A stretch of DNA of 64,000 nt from Reyranella sp. (lineage in GTDB: Bacteria > Pseudomonadota > Alphaproteobacteria > Reyranellales > Reyranellaceae): positions 1 through 64,000 of the forward strand of contig NZ_SCVH01000131.1 of assembly GCF_004296935.1 (NCBI RefSeq), given 5' to 3'. A program made the position numbers and the translations under genes. The notes under the pieces were generated by a model. It had not been told where the DNA came from and did no database searches. It saw only the letters and a program-made list of their open reading frames with translations. Every line of letters starts with the position of its first letter. Within the stretch, counting starts at the first letter, position 1. Positions 26,122 to 34,415 of the stretch are shown here, piece after piece.

Positions 26122-26547
26122 TCAGTCGGCGCCTTCGTCGCGGCGCGTGCGCTCCATGCGTTCGTGGCGCTCCTGCGCCTCGACCGACAGGGTCGCGATC
26201 GGACGCGCCTCGAGCCGCTTGAGCGAGATCGGCTCGCCGGTCTCCTCGCAATATCCGTAGGTGCCTTCCTCGATCGACTTCAGTGCCTGGTCGATCTTGG
26301 AGATCAGCTTGCGGAAGCGGTCGCGGGTGCGCAGTTCGAGGGAGCGGTCGGTTTCGGCGGTGGCGCGATCGGCGAGATCGGGCTGCGCCAGGCTCTCCTC
26401 CTGCATGTTCTGCAGCGTCTGGTTGGACTCCTCGATCAGCTCGTTCTTCCACTTCAGCAACTTCTGCCGGAAGTACTCCTGCTGCATCGGGTTCATGAAG
26501 GATTCGCGATCGGTAGGCCGGTAATTCTGCGGCAACGTAATCGACAT
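26122..26547 (-). CDS. dksA: RNA polymerase-binding transcription factor DksA (alphaproteobacterial, single-Cys form)
   Basis: 141 aa from ATG 26547 (GGAG upstream). Coiled-coil N-terminus with the tip motif DLADRA (Asp57, Asp60, Ala62), needed for action in the RNA polymerase secondary channel. The C-terminal finger YGYCEETGEPISLKRLEARPIATLSVEAQ keeps only Cys100 of the usual four, so it probably does not bind zinc, as in several alphaproteobacterial DksAs. Mediates the stringent response with ppGpp. Own promoter upstream. Confidence 0.93.
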   Translation of the reverse strand: MSITLPQNYRPTDRESFMNPMQQEYFRQKLLKWKNELIEESNQTLQNMQEESLAQPDLADRATAETDRSLELRTRDRFRKLISKIDQALKSIEEGTYGYCEETGEPISLKRLEARPIATLSVEAQERHERMERTRRDEGAD

Positions 26548-26615
26548 CGTCGGCAACTCCACTCGCAGCGACTGCACATCCACCTCGGGGGAAGGCGGAC
26601 TTTCAAGGCGCGCGG

Positions 26616-26643
26616 AGTATAGGGATGGTCGGTTACGCTGCAA
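26616..26643 (-). promoter_or_regulatory. Sigma-70 promoter of dksA
   Basis: Minus-strand TTGCAG (26643-26638) and TATACT (26621-26616) separated by 16 bp; five of six bases in the -10 match consensus. Predicted start near 26609, giving a leader of about 60 nt before dksA. Confidence 0.65.
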
Positions 26644-26710
26644 GATCGAACGCACGGGCGGAGGAATTCTTGCCGTGCGCCGCAACATAAATTCCCTTCA
26701 ATAAAGCGTC

Positions 26711-27526
26711 TTAACCGGGAGCTTTTAGAGGGCCATCACCCAATTTTTGCTGCGGCGCAGCAAATGCCTCCAAAGCGAGCAGTCGGGCGAAGGCGGTGGA
26801 CAGATCGAAAGAAGGCCCGGCGCTCGTTGCCCGCTCCGCTGCAATCTCCAGGGACGTTCCCTCGACCACAGAGGCAACGAAAGCCGCCTCGCCCGCGTCC
26901 AGGACGATGAAAGCTGCATCGTCGGCCCGGCGCAGCACCAGGAGATTCGCGCGCCCGGCGCTAAGATCGACCGCTTCGGCGGAAGCACCCGGCTGGGAGG
27001 CATTCCAGATGCGATGGAGCGGGTAGCACGAGCCGATCAGCGCGGTCCCGGCCGGCACGGCGATCGACAGTGACGGCAGGCGCTCCGGCGCGATCCCGGC
27101 GAGATCGGCCGCGGTGAGCCGGCGATCCGCCGGACTGTGGAACGCCACATTGAGCGCCCAGTCGAGCCGGGCGACGTCCTCCAGGTAGGGCAGCGAGGCC
27201 GCCGGCTCGTAGCCTGCGACGAAGGCCGGAAAGCCGGCACCATATTCGGTGAGCACCGGCTGCGTCGGCAGCGTCTGCCCGATGAAGCGCTGCGCCATGC
27301 TTCGAAAGAACGCCTCGCCGACCAGAGCATGGACGGTCGCGAAGGTGGCCGCGAGCGCGCTGCCGAGGCTGTAGGCGACATGGTGGCGGTAGATGCGAAG
27401 CCGAGCCTCGGCCGATATCGAATCACCCACCACAGCAGCGGCGAGATCGGCGCGATCGCCGCCTGCGACATGGGCGGCGAACGCCGCCTGGAGATCAGGC
27501 AGCGCGAGCGGCATCGGATTCTGCAT
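26711..27526 (-). CDS. bufC: BufC/HvfC family protein (DUF2063), bufferin maturation partner
   Basis: 271 aa. LPDLQAAFAAHVAGGD, RLRIYRHHVAYSLGSALAATFATVHALVGEAFFRSMAQRFI and EYGAGFPAFVAGYEPAASLPYLEDVARLDWALNVAF are the conserved N-terminal DUF2063 helices; the C-terminal half is beta-rich. In characterised bufferin systems this protein presents the precursor peptide to the MNIO enzyme. It overlaps bufB by 32 bp and is last in the unit as seen. Confidence 0.85.
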   Translation of the reverse strand: MQNPMPLALPDLQAAFAAHVAGGDRADLAAAVVGDSISAEARLRIYRHHVAYSLGSALAATFATVHALVGEAFFRSMAQRFIGQTLPTQPVLTEYGAGFPAFVAGYEPAASLPYLEDVARLDWALNVAFHSPADRRLTAADLAGIAPERLPSLSIAVPAGTALIGSCYPLHRIWNASQPGASAEAVDLSAGRANLLVLRRADDAAFIVLDAGEAAFVASVVEGTSLEIAAERATSAGPSFDLSTAFARLLALEAFAAPQQKLGDGPLKAPG

Positions 27527-28334
27527 GCTGAATCACCTGCTCGGCCTTGGCGGCTTCCTCGAGCAGCACGCTGAGCGCCGGAATGTCGGTGTCCCACTCG
27601 ATGAGCGTCGGCCGCGCGCCGTAGCGTCGAACGGCCTCGCCAAACAGCGCCCACGCCTCGTCCCCGACGCGGCTGCCATGATCGTCGATCAGGATCGGCT
27701 CGCCATCGGCATCGTTCACGGCATGGCCGGCCAGATGATATTCCGTGATCGCCTCACCGGGCAGGCCTGACAGCCAATCGCACGGATCGAGCCTGAGATT
27801 GTGCGCCGTCACCACGACGTTGTTGAGGTCGAGCAGCAAGCCGCAACCGCTCCGCCGTACCAACTCGGCGAGGAATTCCGGCTCGGTGAGCGTCGAATGG
27901 CCAAAGGCCAGATAGCACGACGGGTTCTCGATCAAGACCTGGCGCCCCAGCGCCTCCTGCAGGCAGCCCACATTGCGCACCACGACCTCGAGCGCCTCCT
28001 CCGTATAGGGCAGCGGAAGCAGGTCGTTGAAGTAGCGCCCGCCGTGAACGCTCCACGACAGATGGTCGGAGACCAGCGCCGGTTTTAGCCGCCTCACCAG
28101 CGCGGCGACGCGCGCGAGATGGGCCTCGTCGAGATCATCGGCCGATCCCAGCGACAGGCCGACGGCATGAATCGAGAGCTCATAACTCTCGCGCAGGCGC
28201 TCGATCGCCTGGCCGGCCGGCGATCCGCCGAGATGGTTCTCGGCATGAATCTCGAGAAAGCCGGCCGCCGGCCGGTCGCGCCCGATCTCCGCCAGATGCG
28301 GCGAGCGCAGCCCGATACCGGCGACCGGTTTCAT
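27495..28334 (-). CDS. bufB: BufB/HvfB family MNIO-type iron oxidase (DUF692)
   Basis: 279 aa, TIM-barrel DUF692. GIGLRSPHL, FLEIHAENHLGG, SIHAVGLSLGSADDL, LVSDHLSWS, LIENPSCYLAF, LLLDLNNVVVTAHNL, EYHLAGHAV and LIDDHGSRV supply the His/Asp/Glu ligands of the multinuclear iron site. The family oxidatively modifies cysteines of short precursor peptides; bufferins gain thio-oxazole-type rings that bind copper. 15 bp downstream of bufA. Confidence 0.9.
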   Translation of the reverse strand: MKPVAGIGLRSPHLAEIGRDRPAAGFLEIHAENHLGGSPAGQAIERLRESYELSIHAVGLSLGSADDLDEAHLARVAALVRRLKPALVSDHLSWSVHGGRYFNDLLPLPYTEEALEVVVRNVGCLQEALGRQVLIENPSCYLAFGHSTLTEPEFLAELVRRSGCGLLLDLNNVVVTAHNLRLDPCDWLSGLPGEAITEYHLAGHAVNDADGEPILIDDHGSRVGDEAWALFGEAVRRYGARPTLIEWDTDIPALSVLLEEAAKAEQVIQHAESDAARAA

Positions 28335-28349
28335 TCGAAGGTCCCGGCG

Positions 28350-28601
28350 TCAGCCCTTGGCGGCCGTCAGCTTGCCGCCGACGATCTTCTCGCAGGCGCC
28401 CTTCGGCACGCTGAGCCAGGCATCGCCCTGTGCGTCCTTCTTGGAGGTCCCGGCGCAGGAAGAGGTGGCGGTCTGGCAGTCGTTCTTGCCGGCCTTGGAG
28501 ATGCCGTAGCACTTCTCCGTGTTGCCCTGGGCCTGGGCGGCCACCGGCAGGACGAGGGCGGCGGCCAGGGCCGAGGCGATGGCGATGCGGGTCTTGGTCA
28601 T
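28350..28601 (-). CDS. bufA: BufA1-type bufferin precursor (DUF2282)
   Basis: 83 aa from ATG 28601 (AAGGAGA upstream). Signal peptide to about residue 25 (AAQAQ), then a short mature region with four cysteines: Cys31 in KCYG, Cys42 in NDCQ, Cys49 in SSCAG and Cys70 in GACEK. This is the DUF2282/BufA1 layout of a periplasmic, post-translationally modified copper-sequestering peptide. First gene of bufA-bufB-bufC. Confidence 0.88.
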   Translation of the reverse strand: MTKTRIAIASALAAALVLPVAAQAQGNTEKCYGISKAGKNDCQTATSSCAGTSKKDAQGDAWLSVPKGACEKIVGGKLTAAKG

Positions 28602-28629
28602 GCGGTTCTCCTTGGCTGATGACGACACG

Positions 28630-28635
28630 ATCATA
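28630..28635 (-). promoter_or_regulatory. Possible -10 element of the bufferin operon
   Basis: TATGAT on the minus strand, about 28 bases before the bufA ATG. No good sigma-70 -35 box lies 17 bp upstream; GGAAGG is found there instead, so recognition by an alternative sigma factor is possible. Tentative. Confidence 0.35.
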
Positions 28636-28669
28636 CGACGATTTTGCCTCACCTTCCGTCACACGCCGG

Positions 28670-29374
28670 CTATCGCTTCGATAGCTTGTGGTCACGTAAA
28701 CTTGAAGCGGCCACGCGCGTGGCCTTGGCGAACTCGGCCGGCGTGTTGACGTTCAGGAACGGTCCCGCACCGCCCGGCCAGACCAGTTCGGCGAAACGGT
28801 AGCGCCGGGCAAACTCGTCGACCCGCCGCACGCCCTCCTCCAGCACGGCGCGCCTGAGGTCGGCGGCGAGCCTCACCGACCAGACCGCGATCGTGTGCTC
28901 GCGCCGCCGGCCGTGGCGGACCATCAGCACGTCGGGCTCCGGCACATGCATGTGGCCGCACAGGCGGACCGTGAGATCGAGCGGCAGGAACGGCACATCG
29001 GCCGGCGCGGTCAGGATCCAGCCGGCATGCGGATGATGCGCCAGCGCCCACTCCATGCCGGCCAGGATGCCGGCCAGCGGCCCCAGCTTCCGGCCATCTC
29101 TTTTGGCGGCACGCTGGATGTCGGGCGGATCGGCGATCACCGCCACCTTCAGCGCCTTGAAGGCCGCGGCAGGCTGGTTGGCGATCACCACGAGGTCCAT
29201 CACCTGCGGCGCCAAGCGCTCGACGACATGCGCCACCATCGGCCGGCCGGCCAGCCGGCGCAGCGGCTTCAGCGGCCCCGGCCCCATGCGCCGGCCCTCG
29301 CCGCCGGCCAGAACGACGCCGACCAGGGCGCCAGCCCGCACGGGTCCGAAATGTTCCACCGCTTTTGTCGCCAT
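28670..29374 (-). CDS. mobA: MobA-like NTP transferase (molybdenum cofactor guanylyltransferase family)
   Basis: 234 aa from ATG 29374; a TTG at 29404 would add 10 residues. GVVLAGGEGRRMG is the nucleotide-binding loop (LAGGxxxRMG), followed by KPLRRLAGRPM and APADVPFLP with the metal Asp. The family attaches GMP or CMP to molybdopterin. GCTATCG-CTT-CGATAGC (28669-28685) forms a hairpin across its stop codon and may separate it from bufA. Confidence 0.82.
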   Translation of the reverse strand: MATKAVEHFGPVRAGALVGVVLAGGEGRRMGPGPLKPLRRLAGRPMVAHVVERLAPQVMDLVVIANQPAAAFKALKVAVIADPPDIQRAAKRDGRKLGPLAGILAGMEWALAHHPHAGWILTAPADVPFLPLDLTVRLCGHMHVPEPDVLMVRHGRRREHTIAVWSVRLAADLRRAVLEEGVRRVDEFARRYRFAELVWPGGAGPFLNVNTPAEFAKATRVAASSLRDHKLSKR

Positions 29375-29421
29375 GATGGCACTATGCGGTCCGCATCGCT
29401 GCAAGCAAGGGGAGGAACAAC

Positions 29422-30222
29422 ATGGCTCTCAGCATCGCCAAGGTCGCCAGCTGGCTTCATTCCGTCGACAAGGCCCGCGCCGTCGTCGGCTGGTGGCCGG
29501 CGCAGTTCGCGACCGACGACGAGCGGCTCGCCTACAAGGTCCAGGATGCCTTCCTCAAGAAGCAGGTCGTGAAGCAGGGCCCGCTCGTCGGTTACAAGAT
29601 CGCGCTCACCTCGCCGCAGATCCTGGCGCAGACCGGCCTCAAGGGACCGGCCTACGGGCCGATCCGCAAGAAGCGCGTGTTCGAGCACAAGGCCTCCGTG
29701 CGTGCCGACCGCTGGACGCGGCTGGGCGTCGAGCTCGAAATCATCCTGACGGTGAACGCCGACGTGCCGAAGCCGAAGGCCAGGCCCTACGACAAGGACT
29801 CGATCGCGGCCTTCGTCGGCTCGGCCCGCGCCGGCTTCGAGCTGATCGAGGACCGTGGCGCCGACTACAGCCGCCTCGCCGTCAACCCTCTGATCATGGA
29901 CGCCGGCTGGAACGGCGGCTCGCTGCTGGCCAAGCCCAACAAGGACTGGGCCAAGCTCGACCTTGGCAACCTCAACGGCTCGATCTCCTTCGACGGCAAG
30001 GTGGTGCGCGAGGGCCATTCCGGCGACGTGCTGGGCCATTGCTACAATTCGCTGGCCTGGCTCGCCAACAAGCTCGGCGACCACGGCAAAACCCTGAAGA
30101 AGGGCATGATCGTCTCGACCGGCAGCATGGTCGCCTGCCAGTTCGTGCCGCCCGGCAGCACCGCCACCGGCAGGATCGAGGGGCTTGGCGAGGTGACGCT
30201 CAAGTACGAGTTGCCGCGCTAG
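29422..30222 (+). CDS. 2-keto-4-pentenoate hydratase / FAH-family hydratase (MhpD-like)
   Basis: 266 aa. GPLVGYKIALTSPQILAQTGLKGPAYG, LGVELEIILTVNADVP, FELIEDRGADY, NPLIMDAGWNGGSLL and KGMIVSTGSMVACQFVPPGSTATGRIEGLGEV match the MhpD/HpcG hydratases of aromatic meta-cleavage, with the Glu-Glu-Asp metal site. GGGGAGGAAC precedes the ATG. It stands alone, divergent from mobA, so the pathway is unclear. Confidence 0.88.
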   Translation: MALSIAKVASWLHSVDKARAVVGWWPAQFATDDERLAYKVQDAFLKKQVVKQGPLVGYKIALTSPQILAQTGLKGPAYGPIRKKRVFEHKASVRADRWTRLGVELEIILTVNADVPKPKARPYDKDSIAAFVGSARAGFELIEDRGADYSRLAVNPLIMDAGWNGGSLLAKPNKDWAKLDLGNLNGSISFDGKVVREGHSGDVLGHCYNSLAWLANKLGDHGKTLKKGMIVSTGSMVACQFVPPGSTATGRIEGLGEVTLKYELPR

Positions 30223-30756
30223 AGGCGGCGGGCGGTGGGCGGCGTGTGCACGGACGCCCTACCACCGTGGCCCAACTTTTCAAATTTGGCCCAACTCGAC
30301 ATGCAGATATTTGGCTTTCCAGCCGCCTGAAAGCCAATGCATCCGGGATTTTTGCCGATCGAGCGGGCCCACCTGAAACGTGCGTGTGTTGGGCCAGAAA
30401 GTGGGCCCGGAGTCCGCCCTTCCGTGGATCAGGATCCGCGCGGCGCACCATTCGTTGGGTGCGTGTCAGTCATCGGCCGTTGGTCTCCACATGCCCCGTC
30501 GCGCGCGCTTGACGCGGCGTCATTCGATGCCTGCCCGACGGCCGTCGGAAAAGCGGGGTCCGTTGTTGTCTCACCCGCGGGTCAGGACCCGCGGCGGCTG
30601 CACCAGGCGCTTCTAGCGCGAACCCGCGGACGGCCACGGGCAGGTCTTGCCGGAAACGAAAAGGCCGGCGCGAGAAACGCCAACCTATCGAAATAATAGG
30701 CCAAAACCTGCTGAACTTGCAAGTCGATGATTTGCAGGCACTGCTAGCACCGCCTC
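30223..30756. repeat. Palindrome-rich non-coding region
   Basis: No credible gene. It contains TTGGCTTTC (30311-30319) / GAAAGCCAA (30329-30337); GGGCCCAC (30365-30372) / GTGGGCCC (30401-30408); GTGGATC-AG-GATCCGCG (30424-30440); and CCGCGGGTC-AG-GACCCGCGG (30575-30594). The last two share a core and are each followed by CGGCG(CT)GCACCA-like sequence, making a diverged direct repeat about 150 bp apart. GGCCCAAC also occurs twice near 30270-30300. Confidence 0.55.
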
Positions 30757-31467
30757 TTAGCCAAACGCCGCCGCATCCGGCCTGAGCTGCCGCCACGACA
30801 GCCGCCGCACGGCGTCGCGGCCGACCAGCAGCGCGTCGTAGTCGTCGGGGAAGAGCTGGGCGATCGCGGGATCGAGCGCATTGAGTCCGCCGGCATAGGC
30901 GCCGAAGGCGGGCAGGATGAGGCGATGGCCGTCAGTCAGGAAGCAGCGCCGCCGGAATCCTCGGCCGCGCACCGTGAGCGCGGCGACGGGATGGAAGTGA
31001 CCGGAGATCTCCCCCGTCACCGGACCGAAATGCGCCTCGTGGCGAAAAATTAGCGGCGTCTCGTCGATTTCTTCCGCGACCTCGCCCCAGCCAGCAGGTG
31101 GCGGCGCGGGATCGTGGTTGCCGGCGATCCAGACGAAGCGCGTGCGCGCGGTCAGGCGTTCGATCTCGGCGCGTTCCTCGTCGGCCAGACGCGCGACAGC
31201 CTCGCGGTCGTGGAAGGAATCGCCCAAGCATACCACTGTCGCCGGCTGCAGCGCGTCGATCAGGGCGGCCAGTGCCGCCAGGGTCTGGCGCGTGTCGTGG
31301 CGCGGCAGAAGTTTCCGCGCGGCGGCGGCGTAGGACGAGCCCTTCTCCAAATGGAGATCGGCCACCGCCAGCAGGCGCCGCGCCGGCCAGTAGAGCGCGC
31401 CCTGGGGCAACGCCAGCAGCGTCTCGCCGGCACAGTCGAAATCGAAGGCGTTCATGGCCGGCGTCAT
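30757..31467 (-). CDS. pdeM: Ligase-associated DNA damage response endonuclease PdeM
   Basis: 236 aa calcineurin-like phosphoesterase: VADLHLEKGSSYA, CLGDSFHD, WIAGNHDPA and GEISGHFHPVAAL provide the di-metal ligands. PdeM is usually encoded beside a Lhr-type helicase and an ATP-dependent ligase in a DNA repair group; those partners are not present here. ATG 31467 overlaps the upstream transpeptidase stop by 4 bp. Confidence 0.88.
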   Translation of the reverse strand: MTPAMNAFDFDCAGETLLALPQGALYWPARRLLAVADLHLEKGSSYAAAARKLLPRHDTRQTLAALAALIDALQPATVVCLGDSFHDREAVARLADEERAEIERLTARTRFVWIAGNHDPAPPPAGWGEVAEEIDETPLIFRHEAHFGPVTGEISGHFHPVAALTVRGRGFRRRCFLTDGHRLILPAFGAYAGGLNALDPAIAQLFPDDYDALLVGRDAVRRLSWRQLRPDAAAFG

Positions 31468-31973
31468 GGATGAATCACCACGCGCACGCCGGTCGGCACC
31501 AGCGACCAGATCTCGCGCATCTCCGCATCCGCGACGGCGACGCAGCCGGTGGTCCAGTCCTTGACCGGATGACCGACCAGGAACTTGCGCGGCCCATTGG
31601 GCTGGCCGTGGATATAGATGTCGCCGCCGGGCGAGACGCCGAGCGACGCGGCATGGGCCTTGTCCCGCTCGTCGGGATAGGAGACGCGGAGCGAGAGATG
31701 GAACGAACTTTTCGGGTTGCGCGCGTCGATCACATAGGCGCCTTCGGGCGTGCGGCCGTCGCCCTCGCGCTCCTTGTGTCGCTCCGGCGCGAAACCCAGG
31801 GCCACGCGATAGGTTTTGAGCACCCTTCCCTCACGCCTCAATTCCAGCCGGCGCCCGGCCTTATGGACTTCCACCAGGTCAGCCTGCTGCTCCGGCGCGG
31901 CCGGCTCCGGTGGATTCCCGCGCCCCAAACCGAACTGGTGCCAAAATCCCGCCACAAGTTGCCGCCAAGTCAT
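31464..31973 (-). CDS. L,D-transpeptidase (YkuD) family protein
   Basis: 169 aa from ATG 31973; longer starts would overlap the divergent EipB-like gene. LVEVHKAGRRLELRREGRVLKTYRVALG is the N-terminal strand pair, GDGRTPEGAYVI follows, and the active site is DIYIHGQPNG (His122) with DWTTGCVAV (Cys144). No clear signal peptide is seen, although residues 1-15 could be membrane-associated. Cross-links or anchors peptidoglycan stems. Confidence 0.85.
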   Translation of the reverse strand: MTWRQLVAGFWHQFGLGRGNPPEPAAPEQQADLVEVHKAGRRLELRREGRVLKTYRVALGFAPERHKEREGDGRTPEGAYVIDARNPKSSFHLSLRVSYPDERDKAHAASLGVSPGGDIYIHGQPNGPRKFLVGHPVKDWTTGCVAVADAEMREIWSLVPTGVRVVIHP

Positions 31974-32019
31974 GGCGCGCACGATTGACCGGCCCTGACC
32001 CCGTGCGCAAGGTGCCGCC

Positions 32020-32802
32020 ATGCGTTCCGTTGTGAGTTTCCTCGTCGCTGCCGCCGTGCTGTCACCGCTAGCTGTGGCCGCCCAGGTCCAGCCGCACCGC
32101 GCCGAATACACCCTGCGCCTGGGCGCCGCGGCCAACGCGCCGCGCATCGGCACCGCCGTGCACGACCTCACGCAGGATTGCGCCGGCTGGCACCTCAAGC
32201 GCGACATCAGGACCGAGATCGCGCTCACGACCTCGTGGAAGATGAGTCTGGCCTCAAAGCTCGACAGCGAGGAGACGCGCAACGCCTTCCGCTACGGCCT
32301 CGTGCAGACGCAGAACGGCAACCCGCGCGACGTCAAGGGTCGGGTCCAGCGGCAGGGCGGCGAGCTCAAGGCCGAGATCGTGTTCGGCACCAGCCCGCCG
32401 TCGCTGTCCATCCTGCCGCCGCCCACTCTGCTGCCGACAGCCGCCATCGGCCATCTGATCGAGCGGCTGGCCGCGAAGGCCGCGTCCTTCCCCGCCCTGA
32501 TGTTCGATCCCGAGGTGACCGGCGACGTCTTCCTGGTCGAGGTCACCGAACAGGACCGCGCCAACGTCCGCAGCGCCCGCCCGGCCGACCGGCCCGTGGC
32601 GCTGCCGACCGGCAAATCCTGGCCGGTGTTCATGAATTTCTCGCGCGGTCGCCAGGACCAGAAGCCGCTGTTCAGCGTCACCGCCCTGGTGTTCGACAAC
32701 GGCGTGCTCGATCGCCTCACGGTCGACACCGGCCTGCTCTCGGTCACCGCCGATCTCGCGAACCTGGAAATGCGCAAGGCGCCGGTGTGTCCGAGGTCCT
32801 GA
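32020..32802 (+). CDS. EipB-like cell envelope integrity protein (DUF1849)
   Basis: 260 aa. Signal peptide MRSVVSFLVAAAVLSPLAVAAQ; then PHRAEYTLRLG, a Cys in TQDCAGWHLKRDIRTEIAL, and SLSILPPPTLLPTAAIGHLIERLAAKA, as in EipB of alphaproteobacteria, a periplasmic beta-spiral protein needed for envelope integrity. The second conserved Cys may be Cys near the C-terminus (PVCPRS). Divergent from the L,D-transpeptidase, which supports a cell-envelope role. Confidence 0.82.
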   Translation: MRSVVSFLVAAAVLSPLAVAAQVQPHRAEYTLRLGAAANAPRIGTAVHDLTQDCAGWHLKRDIRTEIALTTSWKMSLASKLDSEETRNAFRYGLVQTQNGNPRDVKGRVQRQGGELKAEIVFGTSPPSLSILPPPTLLPTAAIGHLIERLAAKAASFPALMFDPEVTGDVFLVEVTEQDRANVRSARPADRPVALPTGKSWPVFMNFSRGRQDQKPLFSVTALVFDNGVLDRLTVDTGLLSVTADLANLEMRKAPVCPRS

Positions 32803-32811
32803 CCCGACTCT

Positions 32812-32950
32812 GACCCCCTTCGCCCCCTTCGGGGGCACTTGGTCGCTATGGCCGCTGGCGGCCATAGCGACGACCCGCAAGCGGGGGCAGAGAAGAGATC
32901 GCCTTCTCCTCCCCCGTCTTCGGGGGAGGTGGCCGAAGGCCGGAGGGGGG
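32812..32950. repeat. Palindromic intergenic repeat, copy A
   Basis: Begins GACCCCCTTCGCCCCCTTCG and ends GGAGGTGGCCGAAGGCCGGA plus a G-run; built of nested C-run/G-run hairpins. It contains an extra perfect 13-bp stem, GTCGCTATGGCCG-CTGG-CGGCCATAGCGAC (32842-32871). Its left end is the reverse complement of the right end of copy B, and both A and B are followed by CATCATCATCAT. Confidence 0.75.
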
Positions 32951-32986
32951 CATCATCATCATGATCCAACCCACCCGTCCGACCGT

Positions 32987-34402
32987 ATGCCGATCATGTC
33001 GGCATCCATCATCTGGTTTCGCAACGACCTTCGCCTGACGGACAATCCCGCGCTGATCGCCAGCCTGGGGTCGGGCCGCGCCGTGCTGCCGGTCTATGTG
33101 CTGGACGAGGAGACGGAGGGCGTGCGGGCGCCGGGGGCCGCCTCGCGCTGGTGGCTGCATCACAGCCTCCTCGCGCTCGACGCTTCGCTCCGCACCCTGG
33201 GCTCACGACTCATCCTGCGGCGCGGCCCGGCCGAACGCGTCATCGCCGAGCTGGCGGCGGAATGCGAAGCCGAAGCGATCTACTGGAACCGCGTCTACGA
33301 CCAGGGATCGCGCGAGCGCGACGCGCGGCTGAAGCAGTTCTTCACCCAGCGCGGCATTGTCGCCGAAAGCCTCAAAGCCAATCTGCTGTTCGAGCCCTGG
33401 GAGGTGAAGACCCTGGCCGGCGAGCCGTTCAAGGTTTTTACGCCGTTCTGGCGGGCCTGCCGCAACCTTGCCTCGCCCGACATGGCCCTGCCGGCACCCC
33501 GGGCCCTGCCGGCGCCCGCCATGTGGCCCGAAAGCGACAGGCTCTCGGACTGGCGCCTGCTGCCGACCGCGCCCGACTGGGCGGGCGGCATGCGCGCGTC
33601 GTGGACGCCGGGCGAAGCAGCGGCGGCGCGGCGCCTCACCGATTTCCTCGACGATGCCCTGGCACGCTACCGGCAGGCGCGCGACCTGCCGGCCGTCGAG
33701 GGCACGTCGCGACTGTCGCCGCATCTTGCTTTCGGCGAAATCAGCCCGCGCCAGATCTGGCGCACCGCCACCGGCCGCGGCCATTCCGCCGCCGTCGAGA
33801 AGTTCCTGGCCGAACTGGGCTGGCGCGAATTCTCCTACAGCCTCCTCTTCCATTTCGGCGACCTGGCGCAGCGCAATTTCCGGCCCGAGTTCGATGTCTT
33901 TCCGTGGGCGGAAGCCGGCGACGCGCTGGAGGCGTGGCGGCGCGGCCGCACCGGCTATCCGATCGTCGATGCCGGCATGCGCGAACTGTGGACCACGGGC
34001 TGGATGCACAACCGCGTGCGCATGATCGCGGCCTCGTTCCTGACCAAGGATCTCCTGGTGGACTGGCGCACCGGCGAGCGCTGGTTCTGGGATACGCTGG
34101 TCGATGCCGATCCAGCCAACAACGCCACCGGCTGGCAATGGGTGGCCGGCACCGGCGCCGATGCCGCGCCTTACCTGCGCGTGTTCAACCCGGTCCTGCA
34201 GGGCGAGAAGTTCGACCCCAACGGCGACTACGTGCGCCGCTGGGTACCCGAACTCGCCAGCCTGCCGGCGGAGACGATCCACCGGCCGTGGACCGCCAGA
34301 CAACCGCTGCCGCCGGACGTCTATCCCGCCCGTCTCGTCGACCACGCCGCTGCCCGCGTGCGAGCGCTAGGGGCTTTCCGGACGATCAAGCGCAGCGCTT
34401 AG
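32987..34402 (+). CDS. phrB: Deoxyribodipyrimidine photo-lyase
   Basis: 471 aa (or 468 from ATG 32996). SIIWFRNDLRLTDNPAL is the antenna-domain start; GTSRLSPHLAFGEISPRQIW, FLAELGWREFSYSLLFHF, GRTGYPIVDAGMRELWTTGWMHNRVRMIAASFLTKDLLVDWR and ANNATGWQWVAGTGADAAPYLRVFNP are the FAD-binding C-terminal blocks of class I photolyases. Repairs UV cyclobutane dimers using blue light. Flanked by inverted repeat copies A and B; first gene of a photolyase-lipid modification cluster. Confidence 0.95.
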   Translation: MPIMSASIIWFRNDLRLTDNPALIASLGSGRAVLPVYVLDEETEGVRAPGAASRWWLHHSLLALDASLRTLGSRLILRRGPAERVIAELAAECEAEAIYWNRVYDQGSRERDARLKQFFTQRGIVAESLKANLLFEPWEVKTLAGEPFKVFTPFWRACRNLASPDMALPAPRALPAPAMWPESDRLSDWRLLPTAPDWAGGMRASWTPGEAAAARRLTDFLDDALARYRQARDLPAVEGTSRLSPHLAFGEISPRQIWRTATGRGHSAAVEKFLAELGWREFSYSLLFHFGDLAQRNFRPEFDVFPWAEAGDALEAWRRGRTGYPIVDAGMRELWTTGWMHNRVRMIAASFLTKDLLVDWRTGERWFWDTLVDADPANNATGWQWVAGTGADAAPYLRVFNPVLQGEKFDPNGDYVRRWVPELASLPAETIHRPWTARQPLPPDVYPARLVDHAAARVRALGAFRTIKRSA

Positions 34403-34415
34403 TCGGCAGAGATCT

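Noticed and set aside
30337-30696. 119-codon plus-strand ORF
   Set aside because: Composition and lack of any motif, together with the palindromes that it spans, argue against coding.
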